A DNA stretch of 64,000 nucleotides from Triglochin maritima (GCA_963682175.1 OY821774.1:45336201-45400200), one strand, 5' to 3'; shown: positions 1 through 12,190, counted from the stretch's first letter. Notes: generated by a model not told the origin, from the letters alone. Made by a program: numbers and translations.

Positions 1-74
1 AGTTCAATGAAACATAGGAAAAAAGAAACAACGTACACAAATCAACAAACAGCAGTTACTAAACTCATGACTTA

Positions 75-282
75 CTACGTACGTACGTACGTACGTACTT
101 AGCACTCACTATGAGTACTAATTAATTAAGATCGAGTTCAATCTAAAATATCGCATGCATGCATGAAATAGAAATTAATGAGGAATAACACCAACACCAT
201 AATATATATATATATATGCGATTGAGATGTCAAATAATTAATCCGTCATCTTCTGTAATCGATATATATATATATATAAATA
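75..282. repeat. Simple repeats downstream of the LSH gene
   Basis: A TACG microsatellite lies at about 76-98, and two TA-dinucleotide runs at about 199-217 and 262-282. They sit just beyond the stop codon of the minus-strand LSH gene, so probably in or beyond its 3' untranslated region. They are low-complexity tracts with no further structure visible. Confidence 0.85.
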
Positions 283-321
283 AATGTATATGTTGGTGTG
301 AGGTAGCCAGCGAGAATGTAA

Positions 322-930
322 TTAAGTAGTTGCACCAGCTGCATCTTGATCATAACCAGTACTGCTACTTCCAGGTCCACTTTGAGGCTTCTTCCTCTTC
401 TTCTTCTCATAACTAACGCCCCTGGCCTTGGATTGGAGCTCCCGAACCTCGCGCAAATAGAGGCGTACAGCCCTTGCGCCAAAGGGGTTGGCCTCTGGCT
501 TACCCCCGTTTTCCTCATAAGCAGCCCGAAGGCGACCAATGAGGGCATCGAGACTCCCCCAGGCCTGCCTTAGAGGGCAAGGGCAAGGGGCCGGGGGGTT
601 GGGGTGCCCGTAGAAAGGGCACATTTGAGTGTGGACTTTGGTCTTCCCAAATTGATCTAGATAGCGGAGGAATTCGAGGACGTGAGCCCCACTACAACGC
701 GAAAGCGTCAGCGGAGGCCGGTGGTTCCTCAGGTATTGCCCGAACGTGTTCCAATCACGCCTCTTTTGAGACTCGTAACGGCTTGGGGATGGTGCTGCTG
801 CTGCTGGTGATGATGACGCCCCCAACCCAGACCCGGTTGCTTCCCCACCACTCGATGCTACGACTAGAGGGTTTAGGTTCAAACCTTCCGAATTCGGGCT
901 CGGCAAATTGTCCATCCCTAAATTAACCAT
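322..930 (-). CDS. LSH: ALOG-domain protein, LIGHT-DEPENDENT SHORT HYPOCOTYLS (LSH) family
   Basis: This is a single-exon protein of 202 aa. Residues 1-49 are a Ser/Ala/Gly-rich low-complexity tail. The ALOG domain runs from about 50 to 173 (from [10 protein letters not shown] to [10 protein letters not shown]), with the characteristic Cys/His-rich insert between H100 and C118 (C104, H109, C116, C118). A basic nuclear-localisation stretch, KKKRKK, follows at 176-181. ALOG proteins are nuclear regulators of meristem, lateral-organ boundary and light responses; the domain is thought to derive from a retroelement tyrosine recombinase lacking catalytic residues. A methionine at residue 6 is an alternative start, but the first ATG gives the usual family layout. 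Which paralogue (LSH1 to LSH10) cannot be settled here. The length is typical of the short family members and no damage is visible. Confidence 0.95.
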   Translation of the reverse strand: MVNLGMDNLPSPNSEGLNLNPLVVASSGGEATGSGLGASSSPAAAAPSPSRYESQKRRDWNTFGQYLRNHRPPLTLSRCSGAHVLEFLRYLDQFGKTKVHTQMCPFYGHPNPPAPCPCPLRQAWGSLDALIGRLRAAYEENGGKPEANPFGARAVRLYLREVRELQSKARGVSYEKKKRKKPQSGPGSSSTGYDQDAAGATT

Positions 931-3056
931 AATTAATTTGATCAGTTACGACTTAGATCAATTCCTTCTTCCCCCTACCTACCTACCTACCTCCTTAGAA
1001 TTTACAAACTCAAACTCAAAAATAAAAGAAAACTAGTTCCAAACCAAATCACAACTCAAAATTAACCATGCATACACTTGATCCGATCGAGGAAGTCGTT
1101 TTGATGTTATGTTGTTATTGTTCAACCCAAAATGTAGAGAGATGATTTTATATATGGTTAACAATTAATTCAAGTGTGGTCATGTGACAACAGTTGTACT
1201 TACTTGCTAGCTAGTGAAGATGTTAGAATCATATGGGATGAAGGTAGCATGCATGAGTGGTTTATGGATGGGATATTGTGTGTTTTGTGGGGGAAAAGAT
1301 CAAAAAAGGGGATGATGATCAAATATATCTAAGCAAACAATATTAACCAAAATCAACTAGCTAACCACAGTGGTGAATAGTTGCACCTTTCTTTCTCTCC
1401 TCCTACCTTCCAACTGCCCTTTGTGCAACTGTGATGCTACAGATGAACCCTCTATCTCCTCCCTGTTGAGCTGATGTGAGTAGACAGACATATATGGAAG
1501 GAGAGACACAATTCATGATCCAACAACAATAAACAACCAAAAAAAGTGAGAGAACAAAAACAATGATGGAGAAGCTAAATATGGGCAAACGCACAAGTCT
1601 TCCAAGTGAAGTGCCTAGCTTGGTGGTGATGACTCAAAGTGGGAGTTGGAAGGTCGGGAGGTGTTCAATGTTTGGCCTTTAAAGGGGGTGTGGGATGAGA
1701 GAGAGAATGTGTTAGGGTTTTTTCACTTTTTGTGTGTGTGGAAATGGAAGGGTGGTATGGTATGTGAAGGCAAGTGATTGTGACAGGGAAAATTAAGTCA
1801 TGTGTGTCTGTGTGAGGTATGATCATTGGAATAGCAAACTTGCAGTGGATGCTGACATCTTGTAAATGGCCAAAATGGCAAAATTCCATGGAATTTTCCT
1901 CCTCTTCTTTTTACTCCACTGTCTCTCGAACAAGTAGTAATATTTTTTATTTGAGTGAATTGTTTGAGTATCAACGAATGAAATTGACTTTATGACGTTT
2001 AAAATTAATTATTTTACTTAATCTCATAAAAAATAAAAAAAACTTGTACTAATATAATTATTATTTTCCAATGTGTTTTGTTAGCAAGTCTCCGTTACCC
2101 GCTAATTTTTGTTAGTTATATTAATATTTAATATAAATTTTGCATAATCAACTTGAATAAACTGAAAATTTATAAGTCATCCCTCTCATCTCTCCTTTCT
2201 CTCCCTAAATTAAATCAAAATACTAAGTCATTCCATAAAATTAAAAATACGTTCAAACCAATATTTGAAATCATGAATGTGCCTCTATGTGTTGTTTTTT
2301 TGTGTGGAGTTTTTGGTATATTAATAAATAATAATAGATGACTTTGGAAATGAAGCAGACCAAAGATTAACGTTACAAGAAGTCTTGTTGGGTGCGTAGG
2401 CCCTTAGTTTCAACAAAAGCAAAGTACTAGTTCACTGTGGCACTTTCTCTCCTATTGAATCATTGATTGCCTCAATGTTGTAAGATCATATCTTATTAAT
2501 ATGCTACTTCAGTATAAAATGAGAGTTACCAATTAATATCAACAAATTAAGAATGTATTTGTTACATAAATCTTCAAAATTTATTATAATTAGTTGCAAA
2601 GAGAACTTAATTAGCTAGTTATACCATATCAATCATCTTAGTTTCTCGCCTGACCATCTGAGTTGATTGTGCTGAATATTCATAGTACCATTTCCACATG
2701 GTTACTAACAGGTATTTTCTGCACTTAATTATTTGGTTAATAGGAGAGAGAATAAGGGAAATATAAAGAGAAAAAGAGGTTGCCTTTTTCAGATAGAATA
2801 TTATTTAGGAAGAGAAATTAGGAAAATGTGTGAGAAATGGAAAGAAAACCTATTATACAAAATGCATCATTAACTTTCTCTTCAAAATTTGTAGTAATTA
2901 AATTTGATTTTTCTCCTAATGTGTCTGCTCTTGGGGAAATACCTTAAGATGATATAAGAAGGTTAACATGACATGGGTACTTAATTTGCTAAGAGAGTGT
3001 CATATCTTTCTTCTTCTATTTCCTCGTTACTTATTTCTTTCTAAACAAGGTAAGGG
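931..3056. other. 5' flank and promoter region of the LSH gene; no gene seen
   Basis: The stretch is AT-rich with no convincing coding segment on either strand. A CCTA/ACCT short tandem repeat near 976-991 lies just upstream of the LSH start codon and may be in its 5' untranslated region. Long upstream regions are usual for developmental regulators, but no specific operator or TATA assignment is made. Confidence 0.6.
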
Positions 3057-3960
3057 CACTACTAGAAATATAAGAATCACCGACGGATAATTTCTGTCGG
3101 TGTCGTATCCGTCGGTGTTAAGTAATCTACACAGACGGATAACTCCATTTGTCAGACATACGTATCGTCGACAGAGCACATTAACATCACTGACAGATAA
3201 CTTCGGTCGGTTAATGATTTTCCATTCGAGGGATCCTACACCGTCGGTGTAGGATTTCGCTTAAGAAAGACGCAGACATTGAAAACTTTTTGCGCATTCA
3301 CTTACTCCGACGGATTATGTTGTTAACATTGATGGAAAATAGTCATCGGTGAACAATTTTTTCAAAGCACCAACGGATAACATCCATCGGATGTTACTTT
3401 GAAAATCGATCGTTTCTTAGTAACAAAACATCGACGGATAACGTCTGTCGGTGTAGTGTTTTATCAGGAGCCAAAGTTGGGCATCACTTCCATTTCCTTT
3501 CTTCTCCCAAACAAAACCCTAACTCCCGTCCCTCCGCCGCTGCCCGTCGCAAGCCCTCCTTCGTTCCATCACTCATCTCCTCCGTGCACCGCTTCCTCCT
3601 CACTTTGCTCCTCTGTGCTGACATCGCTCCTCTATGGTAATGCCTCCCTCTCTCAACCCCACCCAAGCACCACCCAACCTTTCCGCCACCCGATCCAGCC
3701 ATGTCCCCCACCCGATCACCACCTCTTCCCACCCGACCCAAACTTTCTGCCACCCAATCGGCCCCTCATCCCATCCCACCACCACCAAACAACATTTCAA
3801 TTTCCTTTCGACACCTTCGTTTGTTAAATTTATTGTTTTTGTTGAATTTGTTTGTGATGTTAGTTGTTATTTATCTTCTTTCCTTTTCTTTTCTCTCCAA
3901 ATCATTTTTCTTCCTTATTTGTATCCAAACACGCCATAAGGTGTCTTATTTTAGTCGGAA
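3057..3960 (+). mobile_element. CACTA (En/Spm-type) transposon end, probably truncated
   Basis: The sequence starts CACTACTAGAAATATAAG, the standard CACTA-superfamily terminus. It is followed by subterminal repeats built on CGACGGATAA and its complement TCCGTCGGTG in both orientations from about 3080 to 3450, the expected transposase-binding layout. From 3480 to 3960 a CT-rich stretch resembles the 5' leader and proline-rich open region often seen inside such elements. The matching opposite terminus (ending TAGTG) was not found downstream, so the element is likely cut short and its right limit is approximate. Confidence 0.75.
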
Positions 3961-5526
3961 TTAGGTTTATGTTTCGATGTTTCTTTTAACAATTGTTTGA
4001 ATACATAATTTGACTTCGTTTGGATGTTCATTTCAGGAAATTCAAAATTGATCATCACTTACACAATAAAACACATTATAATTTTTCTGGAATAATTTCT
4101 AGAATAACGAGAACAAAGAGCAAAGTCTGAGGAGTGAAGAGTTGCCGGATGAATTTGAGTAATTATATATGCTCGGGGATTATCACTTGTAAAGCTACTA
4201 CAATTGTAGACCTCCATTCTCTACTTTCCAAACCATCAAATTATTACCTCGCAGCAACAAAAACAAAAAATTACTTAAGGATGAATGGTTATTGATAGCC
4301 ACTAGCCAGCTTGCTCCACTGCATTACTGAAGAGGTAAAACAAATTAAAGAGTGGATCTCAGAGCAGCTGTGAAAGCAAAAGACTAGGCCTAACGTGGCA
4401 CATATCATGGGACATCTGATCTAGGGTTTTACGTGGGTTAGGCTCTCCTTTATTTGATCGTATATATGATTCTCTAGGGCACACCACCGCATATTTGAAT
4501 TTCAACTTCCCTAGGAAAAGAGTAGGCTTGTAACTACTCTTCAAACATATATTGTAATTTAATGATGTAATTTGCCTAATTCGACACAAATGTCATATAT
4601 GTAACTTTTGTAACTTAGGCTATTTGTTGATGACATATGTCATTTAATAAATAAAACTTAATTACTTTCAAAAAAAACTTCTATACATTAAGATTATCCG
4701 TGCATGGATGATATATATAGTTGTTACAATATCTAGTTTCAAAACATCAAACTTCAGAAACACAGTAAGGATATATACAATACATGCATGGAATATATTA
4801 TATGTTTCATTGATTTTTGTGGACTATACATACATGGAATATATTATATGTTTCTTTGATTTTTGTGGACTATTTCACATGTACAATTTTACAGTGTTTG
4901 ATGATTCTAAATAGGACTTTGAATTGTGATTGGGTCAACCGGTCAATGACAAAGACATCCAATGTTAGAACTTGGGATATTGTGTCACTTCTACTTAAAT
5001 TGCGTCGCAACAGGAACTTGAATTACTTTATTTTAATATACACCTCCTAATTAGATCTACCAATATGTATACGAGGTACTAGAGCACATAAACCTGTATA
5101 TATATCTAACTTGAACTTTGAGTGGATACATGAAGCTGACAACAAAGAACAACATGTTAACTGAAATTACATGTATTCTTTACAATTAATGGTCAGGTCT
5201 AATCTAATTAAGAATACACCAATCCTTACATGTGACCAAAATAATCTGTATTACATATTGAACTTCAGATTTATAGTATATACCGATCGAAGAATATTTA
5301 ATTACATGCATGAGCATTTGATGGGTGTTTCAACATTCAACCATATAAAGAAACTATAAGATTCATCCTTGATGCCTGCGTTAATTATTAAGAAGATGCA
5401 TGACTTTAATATTAAAAAAAGCAAATCTCCAAGAAAAGAATAAGATCTCCTCACAAAGTGAGACGAATATGGTTTATTGAGATGCAAAACTTGCATTGAC
5501 AATCCACCGTCGTCCTAAATAAAATG
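3961..5526. other. Intergenic, no gene seen
   Basis: AT-rich sequence with only short open frames of random appearance. The one clear structure is a 46-bp direct repeat at 4787-4878, annotated separately. Confidence 0.6.
4787..4878. repeat. Two-copy 46-bp tandem repeat
   Basis: Two adjacent copies, 4787-4832 and 4833-4878, each start CATGGAATATATTATATGTT and share GATTTTTGTGGACTAT, with few differences. This is a recent local duplication with no coding potential. Confidence 0.85.
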
Positions 5527-7640
5527 GGAAAATATTTTTTTGGCCGTGGTACGTCTGGGACGGCGCCGTCTGACGTGGTCAATCCAGTCAGCAAAAATCA
5601 AAGATTAATTAAATCACATATTATTTATTTATTTTGTGTCACATCATACGCACGCGGAACTATGTGACATTTGGTTTCCATCATACATATATCCTCAAAA
5701 TCTTCCATTATCCCCCAAACCTTTCATTCTCCATCATTTTCTCCCAATGGAAGATGGGATCGGTAAGAGGGATGCAGAGGAGATGACGTAGGAATGAGTT
5801 GAGGAGGTTGGGATGCCGACGACGTTGGTTAGGACGTCACGATGTAGTTGGTCGGCGAGGAAGAGGAGGAAGTGGTTGGCGTTGAAGTCTTTCTCGAGAC
5901 GAGGAGGAGGAGGAATGTGGTTTTTTGTAACTGATTTAAGTTTTTTGTATGATTTTTTTGGGGGAAAGTTTGGTTTTCGTGGCTGATTTGAAGTTTTTGG
6001 TTTTATTATGTGATGGATTGATCTTGGTTTTTTTGGAAACGTGGTTCTTTGTAGCTGATTTGAGTTTTTTTGTGTTGAGTTTTTGCGGATGAGGAAGAAT
6101 GTGGTTCTTCGTAGCTGATTTGAGTTTTTTGTGTGATGTTTTTTGGGGAAAGTTTGGTTTTCGTGGCTCATTTGAAATTTTTGGTTTTGTTCCATGATTG
6201 ATTGATCTTGATTTTTTTGTAAGTGTGGTTCTTTGCAGATGATTTGAGTTTTTTTTGTTGAGTTTTTGCGAAAAAGTTTGTTTCTTTGTGGTTGATTTAA
6301 AGTTTTTGGTTTTGTTGTGTGATGGATCGATCTTGGTTTTTCGATGTTATTTTGAAAAACTTGTTTCTTTGTGGTGTTCTTGTTTAAAATTGGTTTGTCT
6401 TTGATATTAATTTTTGGGGTTTTTTGGTTAAAACATAACTTACTTATTAAAAACGAACAAACATAACTTAAAAAGGAACAAACATAACTTAAAAAAGATG
6501 AAACAATACTTAAAAATGAAAAACATCAACTTAAAGGATAAAACAATACATAAAAAGAAACAAACATAACTTTAAAAAGACGAAGCAAAACTTAAAAAGG
6601 AAAAACAGGAACTTAAAAAAGAACAAACATAACTTTAAAAAAACATAACTTAAAAAAGATGAAGTAATACTTAAAAAGGAAAAACAACAACTTAAAAAGG
6701 ATGAAGCAATAACTAAAAATGAACAAATATAACTTTAAAAGGATGAATAAAAAATTAAAAAGAAAAAAATAGGAAATTAAAAATGATAAACAACAACTTA
6801 AAAAGGAAAAAAACATAACTTAAAAAGAAACAACATAAAATTAAAAAGGAAAAAAATAAAATTAAAAAGGAAAAAACGACAACTCAAAAAAGAACAAACA
6901 TAACTTAAAAATGAACAACATAAAATTAAAAAAGAACAAACAGAAAATAAAAAAATGAACAAACAACAACTGAAAAAGAAACAAACATAACTTAAAAAGA
7001 AACAACAAATAATTAAAAAGGAAAAATAGAAAATTAAAAAGGAAAAAAAACAACTTAAAAAGGAACAACAGAAAATTAAAAAGGAAAAACAACAACTTAA
7101 AAAGGAACAAACATAACTTAAAAAGGAAAAACAAAAAATTAAAAAGGAAAAATAAAAAATTTAAAAGGAACAAACATAACTTAAAAATGAACAACAGACA
7201 ATTAAAAAGGAAAAAAACAACTTAAAAAGGAACAAACAACAACTTAAAATGGAACAAACGTCACTTAAAAAGGATGAAACAATACTAAAAAGGGATAACA
7301 ACTCTTTTGTTAAAAAAGACAGACGTAGATGTTAAAAAGGAACATGTTTTGACTTTTTAAGTTTATCATTTTTATCACCTGCTTATATGGAGAAAAAATG
7401 ACAAAAATGAATTCTTCATTTTACCTTGGTATTCAAATGTTGTATGGAGAAACAAAAGTTGCGTTGGGAAAAGTAAAAGGTGCATGAGGAAACCAAACGT
7501 TGCAGTGATAAAGTAATGTTGTATTGGAAAACTAAAGGTTGCATATGACCCAACATGTTATTAAATGCATTTATCTGTTAACTGGATTACTGACTCAACT
7601 GACCACGTCAACCGCGTCCGGGACGCATATACTTTCTTGT
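5527..7640. mobile_element. Non-autonomous MULE-like element, limits approximate
   Basis: Opposing ends share an inverted segment. The left end at about 5550-5595 reads GACGTGGTCAATCCAGTCAG; the right end at about 7575-7640, read on the minus strand, has GACGTGGTCAGTTGAGTCAG. GC-rich sequence lies just outside each segment. The outer ends have decayed and no target duplication was recognised. Inside, 5920-6400 is an irregular tandem array built on TGATTTGAGTTTTTTG-like units, and 6425-7330 is an A-rich minisatellite. No transposase is present. An open frame at 5734-6195 (minus) is repeat-derived and is not called as a gene. Confidence 0.5.
6425..7330. repeat. A-rich minisatellite, about 20-21 bp period
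   Basis: About 40 degenerate copies of a unit close to AACAAACATAACTTAAAAAGG run head to tail over about 900 bp, with variants such as AAAATTAAAAAGGAAAAAC. One strand is almost free of C and T clusters, giving an extreme strand asymmetry. The phenylalanine- and leucine-rich open frames on the other strand are products of this repeat and not genes. Confidence 0.9.
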
Positions 7641-7712
7641 CAAATACAGCTACCAAGTCAGATATATATAGGTGACAAATCACATGCAATTATACATGAG
7701 GAATTGATTGTA

Positions 7713-8070
7713 GGAAAAAATTTCAAAATAATTTTTTTTTTTAAATTTCCAAAATAAACCTCAATTAAAAGTAATTTCCAAACTAGACCCGCTGCCACCA
7801 CGTGGTGACACGTGGCGGCGGCGGGTTTTGTTTTTTTGTGCATAGAGAACTCGGCATCACCAGTACCGAGTTCATCTTTTGAGAACTCGGCACTGATGAT
7901 GCTGAGTTCAACTTTGGTATAACTCGGCATGGGTGATGCCGAGTTCAACTTTGGTAGAACTCGGCATGTGTGATGCCGAGTTCTATTTGGTTTTTTATTG
8001 GCCAACACTTCGACATTTTTTTTTCTGAGGTGATTCAAATAGAACTCGGCACTTAGAGTGCCGAGTTCTA
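7713..8070 (+). repeat. Left terminal inverted repeat of MULE-A
   Basis: This arm pairs with 12190-12584. From about 7841 onward it contains repeated palindromic modules of the form GAACTCGGC, a short spacer, then GCCGAGTTC. The order of modules differs between the arms, so the inner part has been rearranged by repeat slippage or conversion. A further palindromic pair flanking AACTGTTCTCC / GGAGAACAGTT continues to about 8180. Confidence 0.9.
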
Positions 8071-8394
8071 TTTAAGAAACTGTTCTCCTAACAATCAGGT
8101 CGTGTATGAGATTGATTGCCAGGAGAACAGTTACTTAAATAGAACTCGGTACTGAGAGTGCCGAGTTCTAAAGAAAAAAAAGTGAGTTTAATAAGCTGAA
8201 GTAGGCAAATTTGCGGTCCTAAAAAATACATTACATTCATTCGTCTTACAATTAATCAACTCTTAAAAAGGATTTAAGTCTTCGTACATTCATTCAAGTC
8301 ATAACAAAATACATTACAAATACATTACAAGTCTTACAATACATCAACTCTTACATTCATTCGTCTCACATACAAAATATTTTGCTATATAGGT

Positions 8395-9711
8395 TCCTTG
8401 CATCGCTTTCGGTTATGCCCTATACCGCCGCATCTCCCACACCTTACCTTTCTTCCAGAGTGTTCGTCCATCTCTTTTCGGATTCGCGTTGATTTAGGCC
8501 GACCGGGAGGTCTTTTGGTTTGGGGAGGCTACATTGTGATGTTGTCTCGATCTGGCCAATACCTCACATCAGGAATTAGGACAAATATCGGTTTGTACGC
8601 CTCCTTGTACATTTGAACCTCATAATACGGGGACACCAAATGTGAAGTGTTGACATTTGCATGTCTGCCACTACAAACTGCTAGTTACATGTGAACATGG
8701 GACGTGCATTGTAATTATGTATCCACAAGTGCAAGTAATAACTACTTCAAATTTCACGAGGTATTTTTTCTGGTCATTGGCTTCAACCTGGTACATCAGC
8801 TGGTGGTACCGAGTTACTGTATGTGTTCTGGCCAGATTATTGTTTACCACCACCACGGTGTGGACTGTCGGTACATATGTTTCATTCCACGACTCGGCGA
8901 CGTCCCTTCTTTTAACAAAGAATTTGTTCAAGCGGAGAAAGGTCATCAAAATCATGATTGTAATTGGCATACCGCGTGCCCCTCGTAAGACATTGTTGAA
9001 GCTTTCTGACATGTTTGTTGTCATACATCCGAAACGCCGACCCCCGTCGTGACAACAAGTCCATCTTTCCAAAGGACCTTGATGTTGAATTCACTCGTAT
9101 ATCGGTTTATGTTCATCTGCAATAGCCTTCATTAACTCTTCAAATTTCATAAATGAATGAGTTTTACCCGCTTCGTAAAACTTGATTTGTCCCAATCTTT
9201 CCTTACAATTTCGATGTTTAGCAAGATTTGCTTTCATGTGTCGAAGACAGAATCGATGTACATGGCCCTCCGAAGGTGGAAATGCGGCTCGCACACAAGC
9301 ATTTATTCCCGAAAATCTGTCGGTGATAATACACAAATCGGGTCGCCTTGTAACTCTACTTGCCAGCAAATGAAGGAACCACATCCACGACTCTGTATTC
9401 TCGCTCTCTACAACAGCAAATGCCAAAGGAAAAATTCCATTATTTGCATCCGTGCCCACAGCAATTAGCAATAAACCTCTATATTTGCTATAGAGGTGTG
9501 TTCCATCCACACTGACAACGGATCTACAATAATGAAACCCACTAATTGAAGGCCCGAACGCCCAAAACACACGCTTAAACATCTCCTCGTCTGAATTTAC
9601 CTGGACAGACTCTATTTCGACAACAGATTCTTCATTGTTCTGACAGAGAACTGTGCCGAACCTTCGCAAATCTTTAAAATTGTCTTCTTCGACACCATAT
9701 ATTCGGTTCAA
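8395..9711 (-). pseudogene. MULE-A transposase, broken
   Basis: The reading frame from 9711 downward encodes a MULE transposase DDE core. Visible motifs are the first catalytic aspartate in VVSVDGTHLYSKYRG, the second in CIITDRFSG, the Cys-x-x-His of CLRHMKANL, and the catalytic glutamate in NMSESFNNVLRG. A SWIM-type zinc motif (CTC, then PCSH) follows near 8680-8710, and a zinc knuckle (CGRCGGIGHNRKRC) near 8400-8440. An in-frame TGA at 9088-9090 replaces a tryptophan kept in the relative at 34.9 kb (YEWIQHQG there). Further frame breaks lie between the SWIM motif and the knuckle. The N-terminal part present in the relative at 32.6 kb is missing here, and the frame joins almost directly to a leader sequence at 9720. 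Confidence 0.9.
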
Positions 9712-9719
9712 CGTTACGA

Positions 9720-10090
9720 TACCGTAGACCTATAATCAACAAAACTAAATTCAATAATCAACTATCAAACAAGAAATAAAACGTTTTGCCTAAAAATCCA
9801 AAATCGAATTCGAGTTTCCACCAAAACGGGTTCCTAAACCAACAAAAACACTACAATCATACATAAAACACCAATGTATATCATCCTAATACATAAAAAA
9901 GGCAAGAAAACGGTGGAAAACGGAAAAAAAACGAAACCCTAACCTGAAAATCGCGAGAACCCGTCGTGAGGGAGAGGGAGGGCGACTGGCTGCTTTTATA
10001 GACCTCCAGAACTCGGCGTTGGTAACGCCGAGTTATCTTTTTTTTAAGTGAACTCGGCGTTACCAACGCCGAACTATTACTTTAGAACTC
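9720..10090 (-). repeat. Leader repeat, copy upstream of the MULE-A transposase
   Basis: From ACCGTAGACCTATAATCAAC onward, this segment is repeated nearly base for base at 11836-12190, upstream of the PMD gene. Both copies contain GAAACCCTAACCT and end in GAACTCGGCGTT palindromes. Each copy lies where the 5' leader or promoter of its gene should be, so the two genes of the element seem to use duplicated start regions. Confidence 0.88.
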
Positions 10091-10400
10091 GGCATCTAGG
10101 ACGCCGAGTTCTATTTAAGTAACTGTTCTCCTGGCGCGTCAATCGTCTCATGCACGATATGAGCCCCGGGAGAATAGTGATTCAAATAGAACTCGGCACT
10201 CTCAGTGCCGAGTTCTATTTGATTCACTATTCTCCTGGCAACTCAAGTCGAGTGGAATATCAAGTGGGGCAATAAAAAACCCAAACTTACATAGAACTCG
10301 GCATTGAAGATGCCGAGTTCTATTGGTGTGAACTCGGCAAGGGTGATGCCGTGTTCACAACAAGAGAACTCGGCATTGAGGATGCCGAGTTCTCTTGTAG
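9997..10400. repeat. Internal GAACTCGGC palindrome array in MULE-A
   Basis: Several GAACTCGGC...GCCGAGTTC modules of the kind found in both terminal repeats lie here in the interior, between the two genes. They include a larger inverted pair around GTTCTCCTGG at 10120-10245. The array lies upstream of the transposase, matching the position of the right terminal repeat upstream of the PMD gene. Confidence 0.85.
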
Positions 10401-10623
10401 AGTTCATTGATTTAAGAACTCGAGTTTTTTTTTCATTTCCTGTTTCACAATCAACGAAAACAATTCAACCACGACACAATCAACGAAAACACAATTCGAC
10501 CACGACACACAAACAAGTACGAAAAAACACAATACAACTACGAGTGGAATATGAAGTTCAACATTTTAACATACATCCAAAAGTACCATATAAAAACAAC
10601 CAAATAAGTTCACAACTAAATAT

Positions 10624-11399
10624 CTATCCTAAGTGACCTCTCAATCTCTTCTTCCTTTTAGGACGTGCTTGAGCACGTCCTCTCGCCCTGCCGCGTCCCC
10701 CTCCTCGTGCTGCATTCTCAGTATCCTGAGTCAGACCGCCAGCGTCTTCTTGAGACTGTGAATCTTCTTCTTCAACGACGCGATACTGACTCAAATGTAA
10801 TGTGGGTTCTTCAGCACCAAAACACATAAGCCAAGCCTTCATTTTTTCCTTTAATTTTCCAACCATCGAAGAGTCTGTCTTGTGATCTTTGATCACCTCG
10901 TGAATTTTATGGAGTTCTTCGTGAAACTCATAAACTCCGTGCACCTACCCGCAAGCCGGTAATCATCGAGATGTCACGCAATGTGCACGTGATCTCACCA
11001 TGTCGCAGGTGAAATGAATGAGTCTCCGGTCTCCAACGCTCGACCATCGCCCCCAGTAAGGTATGATCCAACTGAACTCGGCCCAACCGAGTGACTGTGT
11101 CAAACCCTGCCATATCTAGCAGAAACAACATTCTCTCATCAGTGATCTGTCATTCGTTGAGCTTCGATCTATGCTCAACGCATTTTACACCATCAACATC
11201 CTTCTGCATAAATTTAGAGAAATATCAGAATATTGAAATTCACGTGCAAATATTTAACTTGAAAACGTAAAATACTTACAAAATCTTTGAACAAGTCAGA
11301 CTTGTGGTTGGCCTGCAAAACCAACACCGATCTGTCTACCGGACCCTGTGAAGCGTAGCTACCTCCAACTGAACCAATACTAGAACCACCAAACTCCAT
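10624..11399 (-). pseudogene. Plant-mobile-domain (PMD/MAIN-like) gene inside MULE-A, truncated
   Basis: Exon 1 (11280-11399, 40 aa from MEFGGSSIGS) ends at a GTAAGT donor; exon 2 starts after ATGCAG near 11209. Exon 2 shows the PMD signature ERWRPETHSFHLRHGEITCT with ITGLRV, similar to MAIN/MAIL1 and the long-form PP7-like proteins. The central core that should follow is absent. The frame shifts near 10945 into a C-terminal tail ending in Arg/Gly/Lys-rich sequence at 10627. An in-frame TGA at 11150-11152 interrupts exon 2 where tryptophan would be expected. PMD genes riding in plant transposons are known; this copy cannot make a full domain. Confidence 0.85.
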
Positions 11400-11835
11400 C
11401 TGTACATAACACGTTAACAAGTGAGATGGTTGTTCTTCAGTACTAACTACTTAAAAAGTTGAGAATACTCTAATGTTTTAGAAATTACCTCAATCGAGTG
11501 TAGTAGCAAACGGCTGTAAACGTCGAATAATCTCTCCAATAAAACCAACTACAATAAACAACATTACGAATCATGTTATAATTTTTTTTTAAATTTTGAC
11601 AGAACCTCTCCTATATTTCTTAAATTGGTAAATTTAAACCTGCACGGTAGAACAAACTAACAATACTACAAAATTCAATTCTAACATACATTCAAACTCA
11701 CATACATTTAAACTCAAATAAATCACTTTTAAGTTTACATTCATTCAAATTAACATACATTAAAACCTAAATAACAACATAAAATCTATTTTTAATCACA
11801 ATAATAGTACTTAAATTCAACTATTTTTAAGATGA

Positions 11836-12190
11836 CTACCGTAGACCTATAATCAACAAAACTAAATTCAATAATCAACTATCAAACAAGAAATAAAACG
11901 TTTTGCCTAAAAACCCAAAATCGAATTCGAGTTTCCACCAAAACGGGTTCCTAAATTAACAAAAACACTACAATCATACATAAAACAACAATGTATATCA
12001 TCCTAGTAGATAAAAAGGCAAGAAAACGGTGGAAAATGAAAAAAAATCGAAACCCTAACCTTAAAACTCGGAACTCGGCGGATGGGGAGTGGGGGGGCGT
12101 CGGGCTGCTTTTATAGCCCGACGGAACTCGGCGTTGGTAACGCCGAGTTCACTTTTTTTAAGTGAACTCGGCGTTCTTCCTTTAGAACTC
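11836..12190 (-). repeat. Leader repeat, copy upstream of the PMD gene
   Basis: Direct repeat of 9720-10090 in the same orientation, with only scattered differences over the first 200 bases. It precedes the PMD gene and merges into the right terminal inverted repeat. See the partner entry for the interpretation as duplicated promoter and leader. Confidence 0.88.

Noticed and set aside
3399..3964. Proline- and serine-rich open frames in the CACTA region
   Set aside because: Low-complexity CT-rich DNA that is open in several frames at once; no domain visible.
5734..6195. 153-aa minus-strand open frame
   Set aside because: Its N-terminal half is built from the TGATTTGAGTTTTTTG tandem units, and the rest lacks a known domain.
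6613..7194. Two open frames rich in Phe and Leu on the minus strand, resembling a membrane protein
   Set aside because: They are translations of the A-rich minisatellite; the hydrophobic run follows directly from the repeat unit and has no start context or homology.
7841..10400. Regularly repeated palindromes that look a little like a CRISPR array
   Set aside because: Modules are inverted repeats within MULE termini, spacing is irregular, and the genome is a plant.
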